64,000 bases of DNA from Moringa oleifera (lineage: Eukaryota > Streptophyta > Magnoliopsida > Brassicales > Moringaceae). The notes below the pieces were generated by a model. That model was given only the letters and a program-made list of their open reading frames with translations. It was not told the DNA's origin and ran no database searches. How positions within the stretch are numbered: the stretch's first letter is position 1; each line of letters opens with the position of its first letter. Positions 58,691-64,000 of this stretch are shown here, piece by piece. Where the stretch lies: contig JAJFZO010000882.1 of assembly GCA_021397835.1 (NCBI GenBank), positions 3,352,501 through 3,416,500 on the forward strand, given 5' to 3'. A program made the translations under genes and the position numbers.

Positions 58691-58698
58691 TATTTATA
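58691..58698 (-). promoter_or_regulatory. TATA box of the polygalacturonase gene
   Basis: TATAAATA on the minus strand lies 95-102 bases upstream of the chosen start codon. Transcription would be expected to start near 58660-58670, which leaves a 5' UTR of about 65-75 bases. Confidence 0.6.
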
Positions 58699-61600
58699 GG
58701 AAAAATGACGAGGGAGTTGCTTTAATTTTTTGGCAACAAGTCATAAAGAAAGAAGCAACGTACGACCGAATTGCTTATACGTCGTTCTTTGTTGAGTCAG
58801 AGAGGTATGGATTCAGATTCAAAGAGACTGAGACGAAAGGATCACTCGGCCGGTAGCCGACTTCTTCGTCTTCCAATCTCTCTCTTTCCATTGAAGAAAA
58901 TCAAAACCTGGTTAGTTACTCATGCTTGTTTATTACCTACACACATACATAAGCAGTCCATTAACTATTATAGTATAGTAAATGATACAGTTGACATATA
59001 GCTAGAGCTAGCTTAATTTCCATACATGCCATAGCTAGAAAGATGCATGCATGTCACATGGACAAGCATTATATCATACATACATGATCATAACAGTGTT
59101 TACTTAATTAGGGCAAGATTGAAATTAAGTAAACATGGTTTGAAACGATTAATTAGAGATTGTTATAAAGTTAATTTTGCGGTCCGCAGCCGAAGTTTTT
59201 CTGGTCATGACAAGAAGAAAAAGTTATCCCACATGAGAAGAAGTGGGAGAAAATTGAAATTGTTTGACTACGATTTGTTTGGTAAATTTTGGTTTTATAT
59301 TTGTACATTCTTAGTTAACTAATTTCTACGGATTCGGTATTAATCCACTTATTCTTAGGTGGAAAATGCCCCGTAATTTATAATTGGAATTATTCGTCGG
59401 GTCAAAAAGTGATGCAGTCCGGCGTACTCCTTTGAATTAGTGTCCGTTTTTTTCTCCGTAGATTTCATTTTAAAATATATTATTACTAAATAAATCACAG
59501 TAATTGGTTATTAATTATACACATATATATCATTTTTATTAACTTTCTACATATGACCTTAATTTAAATGAAACTTTCATATTTTTTAGAATAGGAGACA
59601 TATGTAATTAATCTATGTATACATATATGATTTTATTAGCTTTTATTAGTTGATTTTTTTTCAACAAAAACAAATCAAGATTATCGGCTTGATTACATAC
59701 CTTTTTTCCTAAGGTATATTAAATCGACAATAATTATATCAGCCTTTATATGATTTTGTCAACTTTCCCAATTATTTCTTGTTGTTGATGGTAGCAATGA
59801 TACTTATAAATAATAATAAAATATTCAATATCTTTAATTAAAATAAATGCGTAGTAGGTTGACCAAATGTCCAATATTTGGTCCAAAATTCTTTATTTCC
59901 TCTATGACTAAAGTCGTCCCACTTATCATCATCATCATGACCATCAAATGCATACATGATGATGTATAGTGCCCATGATGTCAAAGCAAAGGGCAAAGGC
60001 TTCGAGAAATGGAGTTGGGGAAGTTAGAAGTATTTTAGGTGAATTATCCAATCTGAGTAAGTAAGATTGCGTTAAGAGAATGGCGATTGCGTGTGCTTTG
60101 GGTGGTGAATTTGAAACAACAAGAAATAATTAATATTATCTCGAAGATCCTTATTAAGAGATTTTGCGTCATATTAACGAGAAAATTAATCAACGACGAG
60201 GAAGAGGAAGAAGAAGAAGAAGAAGTATGGTATGGGGTATGTGGGGTAGTAGAGTTGGGTTTCTTGCCACCTTGAACAGGGTTCTAAAGGCTCCTTATAA
60301 TGCATTGAATTAAGTCCTAAATTAAGGCTTTTGTTAATTAGGTACCTTGAGACTTGAAGGACTATTTGGTTGCATGCACTATTGATATACATGATTTCAA
60401 GAATGGAAATTGATCTAAATAGGAAGTTCCGATTGAGCATGAAATGCTGTAAATCACCTAAAATTTGAACGATTTTCGGTGCCTAATATGAATGGCAAAA
60501 ATAAGGGTGTCATTAATCTTGTCATAAGAGTTTCTAATTTTCAGCTTCACTAAGTTTGTTAATATCGAAGAAGCTAACTAAATTGATTCATTTACCCAAT
60601 TAGACTAAAGTTAATTGAATTGAAAAATACCGTAAGGTCACTTTGAACAATTGGGTTATTTTCCAATTGTGAGGTGGAAGTATAGGTCATCCTGTGGCAT
60701 TGCTTTGATCAAGAGGGGAGGGAGAGAAAAGGTTCCTATTTACTAATTAATGTGATGCTTTGGACCTAAAGTGAGAAAATAAAGTTTGTGTGATGGTAGT
60801 TAATGTTAAGTATGAGGATTGACTTTGGTAATAGTGGTTTTTGAACTACAAATTGACCACAAGCAATTGCATTATTTGAATCGATTAAATTTGGGGTATT
60901 TCCAATTTAATTTAGTTTTGCTACCAACCTAATTTCTTATAAAAAAAGATAGCTTAATTAGTTTGAATTTTACGTCTTTTGGGATACTCGAATACTAATA
61001 ATTTTTTCAGACTGACCTAAGTTTGTATCAGAGATGAGAATGGGTTAGATTTATTCAATTATTCAATCTGATTAGATCCTAATAAAATGTATTTAAACAA
61101 TAATTAATTGAATTTGACCGAATTTAAGTATAAAATTTAATGTGAGTATAGTTTGAGTGGGATTCAAGTCGAATTGAAATTTACACTTTTAAATATGGCT
61201 ACCCAAATTTGTTTATATAATTGTATTAATATGTTGAGTTTTTTATTTTAAATCTGATTAAAATTGTGGATTTGATTATATTGGATTTTAAATTTTAAAT
61301 TTTAAAATTTTATTATTAAGGTTTATTTTTTAAATTTAATTAGTCAAAAATTATTTTTATTTTTATTTTGTTAATCTTTGTTAATTTATTTTAAAAATTT
61401 TACTTGCATTAAATAAATAATTAAATGAATATTTAACAAGTATTTGTTATTCTATTAAAATTTTTAAAACATATATGGATGATTTCGGATAATATCATAT
61501 AATTATAAACAAATTTGAGATGATTCATATATTAAAATTTTTTAAAATAAATTTAACTACATTTATTCTAATTGAGTTCAAATTTAAAATTTTTAAACAA

Positions 61601-63221
61601 ATAAATACCTTCTAAAAAAAAATGTAATCCAATTTTCATATGATACCATCAAAACCATGACTCGTGGATAAGCTACTACACCCATTCAGCCAGTAAATGA
61701 GCCTGAACAGCCCATTATAGTGGACCCACAAAAGTCAAATCTTTACTAACCCGGAACTAAACCAACGTGCCGGCCTATACTCGATGTTGATGGGCCGATA
61801 AGCCCACTGCAACTAATACTGTCACTTACATTTATTTTTTTATAAGACAGGTGACCATGTAAATTTACAGTGATTTTTATTATTCATTTTTTTTAAAAAG
61901 CTATATGTTTTTTGAAAATTAATGATTTTTTAATTAATAAATGAAAATAGGAAAATTTTCACAAATTTAAAATCCTAAATATTGGGAAGAAATGCCAACC
62001 ATGTTTTCTTAGAGAAAAAATATTTCCAAAATTGGTCTGCGGAGGTTGATGTATAACAAAATATGTCTGCAATTTAAATTAGAAAACAAACAAAAATACT
62101 TTTTTCTTGTATACCAATTCTATTCCAAAATAAATACGATATGAAAATGCATAATAGAATTTATTTAATTTCTAACAAATTTAAAATTTTTAATTATATT
62201 TTTTATAATTTAATTTTAAAAATAAATAATTATAAAATTAATGATATTTTTATCATTCACATGTTTTCAAAAATTATTTAAATAAGTTTATATTTCATTT
62301 TGAAATCATCTTTTAAATTCAAATTATTTTTATTCATCAACTATTTTCATAAATTTTTAATTTTTTGATAATTAAAAAATATTTTAAATAATTATAAAAT
62401 TTTTTATAGTAATAATTTAAACATTTCTTACATTTTTATTAAAAAATTTCAATTTAAAATCCATTAAATACATTTTTATATTCACTTTCTAATTTACTTG
62501 CTTATATTGAATATTACATGAAGATTATCTTGATAAATAAACATTGATATATTAATAAGTTATTAAATTATTTAATTATGAGTTTTGTTACTCATAATCA
62601 AAGAATTATCTAATTAATCATTTTTAACAATAATCAACATCATGACAAAATATTGAAAATGAACCGCCACCAATTTGTCTCTTCCTCTCCCTCTTGCCGT
62701 CCACAAGATAATGATATTTCCATTCGTGGACAAATAAAATTTGTTTTTCCTCTTATTTTTTTAAAAAATATTTATAATTTTAAAACTTTAAAATATTATA
62801 TAATTTAACCTAATTATGTTTTATATTATTTAATTATACTAGCAATACATGAACATTGATAAATTTTGCATAATTTAAAAATTAATGAATAATATATAAT
62901 ATTTTATGTAAACATGTTTTAAAATTAAGATAAATGAATAGTATTTTAAACATAATTTAAGTTTTTTTCATTTTTTGTTAAAATAATAACAATAATAATA
63001 AATCAATTTTTTTCTAGACAATTTAAAGAAAATATGGATTTTAAAATTTATTTACTTTTCTTTATTTAATTTTCTTCATATGGCAGTTAACGTGGCAGAA
63101 AGTTGACCAAAGAGCGGACAAGACACAGCATTCACATAACCAATGCCTACAAGGCAGCATTCCAAAACGCACTGGCTTTAGTGACTGACATTCTCGTGAG
63201 AGAGAAAGGTAGGGACAGAGA
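58699..63221. other. Divergent intergenic region between polygalacturonase and CCD1
   Basis: This is a 4.5-kb AT-rich spacer. It contains a short GAA/GAG run near 60198-60226 and a strongly A/T-rich block at 61830-63060. No gene with recognisable coding features is seen. The last ~150 bases have higher GC and form the CCD1 promoter and 5' UTR. Confidence 0.65.
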
Positions 63222-63458
63222 ATGGCGGAGATGGATGAGAAGGTGAAGTACAACGGCGGAGCCGGAGGAGGGATTGTGGCGGTCAATCCGAAGCCCTCTA
63301 ATGGGATTACTTCCAAGGTAATTGACTTTGTGGAGAAGCTGGTTGTCAAGTTGATGTATGATTCCTCTCTGCCTCATCACTACCTCTCTGGTAATTTCGC
63401 TCCGGTTCGGGAGGAGACTCCTCCCACCACGAACCTCCCTGTCAAAGGCTATCTTCCT
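63222..63458 (+). CDS. CCD1: Carotenoid cleavage dioxygenase 1, first exon only
   Basis: Exon 1 (79 codons) of a cytosolic 9,10(9',10') carotenoid cleavage dioxygenase, which yields apocarotenoids such as beta-ionone. [13 protein letters not shown] leads into [34 protein letters not shown] and [18 protein letters not shown], the CCD1 N-terminal pattern. The exon ends GYLP at a GTAAGT donor (63459). The absence of a transit peptide fits CCD1 rather than plastid CCDs. The catalytic His/Glu residues lie beyond the window. In Arabidopsis, as I recall, CCD1 is next to the Dus gene; here they are 34 kb apart. Confidence 0.92.
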
Positions 63459-64000
63459 GTAAGTGTTCTTGCCAGTGGCAGTATATCTACAGATATGTAT
63501 ATGTATATGATGTACGTACTTTGATAGACTTGTATGTATGAATTAATGTATTATATATTTTTCTTTCTGGATATTTTGAGTTAAACCAGATTCTGTTTGA
63601 TTGCAAAAAATTCTTGAGAAAGAAAAAGGAAGAGGGATGATAGAGAGACTGGGCTCAATGTTTAATATTTATTTATAAATTGAGACATATGAACTTGTGA
63701 TAAATATTTATTAATTTATATATGTCTCCGCATACATTTGTTTGTTTTTTCTTTTTTTTTTGGTGTAATTAAGAGGGTCTTTGCGTTGCTGGGGAAGTTT
63801 AAAGAAGAAATGAACCAGAGGGGAACTAAAAGTTCTGTTTTTATCAATCTTGTTTTTTGTATATGTTAGCTGAACTAGTGTGAAGATGTTTGTATTTTGC
63901 TTAAACGAATTGATCAATTTGCCTTGTGTGCTTGCACAAACAACTATTTTCACAGACATTTATTTCAGGAAATTGTTAACACTTGAACTGCTGAACATTT
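63459..64000 (+). other. Start of CCD1 intron 1
   Basis: T-rich intronic sequence follows the exon-1 donor. I could not find the next expected exon (the one beginning at the family's ECLNGEFVRVGPNP block) before the window ends. Confidence 0.7.

Noticed and set aside
1..64000. tRNA, rRNA and CRISPR arrays
   Set aside because: I scanned for T-loop (GGTTCGAATC-like) motifs and for regularly spaced repeats. The only clear T-loop-like match (near 6811) is inside a coding exon, and no spaced repeat array exists.

Overview
The window is nuclear DNA from a flowering plant, most likely a eudicot. Genes have many short exons with GT-AG introns, flanks are very AT-rich, and the introns hold decayed LINE retrotransposons. 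I cannot name the species.

Ten protein-coding loci can be supported. In order they are: the 3' part of a CHX28-like cation/H+ antiporter (+); the RNA polymerase II/IV/V subunit 11 gene (-); a PHD/RING-type zinc-finger protein of about 869 aa (+) with a near-complete LINE in one intron; an ATAB2-like chloroplast translation factor (-); a DusA-like tRNA-dihydrouridine synthase (+); an 822-aa protein of unknown function (+); actin-related protein 7 (+) with a cluster of LINE pieces in its second intron; two tandem CC-NB-LRR disease-resistance genes (-), the first broken by one in-frame stop and the second a deleted pseudogene; a QRT2/ADPG-type polygalacturonase (-); and the first exon of a CCD1-type carotenoid cleavage dioxygenase (+).

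I rebuilt the intact genes exon by exon. In each complete gene the exon lengths sum to a whole number of codons and the predicted protein is close to the usual family length (NRPB11 116 aa, ATAB2 379 aa, Dus 431 aa, ARP7 361 aa, polygalacturonase 459 aa).

Most loci are unrelated housekeeping or developmental genes and do not form a pathway. Their order does carry information: from memory of Arabidopsis locus numbers, CHX28-NRPB11-PHD, PHD-ATAB2-QRT2 and DUS-CCD1 are neighbours on separate Arabidopsis segments, so this window looks like an older, less rearranged gene order.

The accessory content is the most interesting part. It includes two sense-oriented LINE insertions that share a 3'-terminal hairpin seen four times, a PIF/Harbinger-like element with TTA duplications between the two NLRs, a duplicated NLR promoter, and a long purine/G-run tract inside ARP7. 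I found no CRISPR array, tRNA or rRNA, and no convincing wholly new system.
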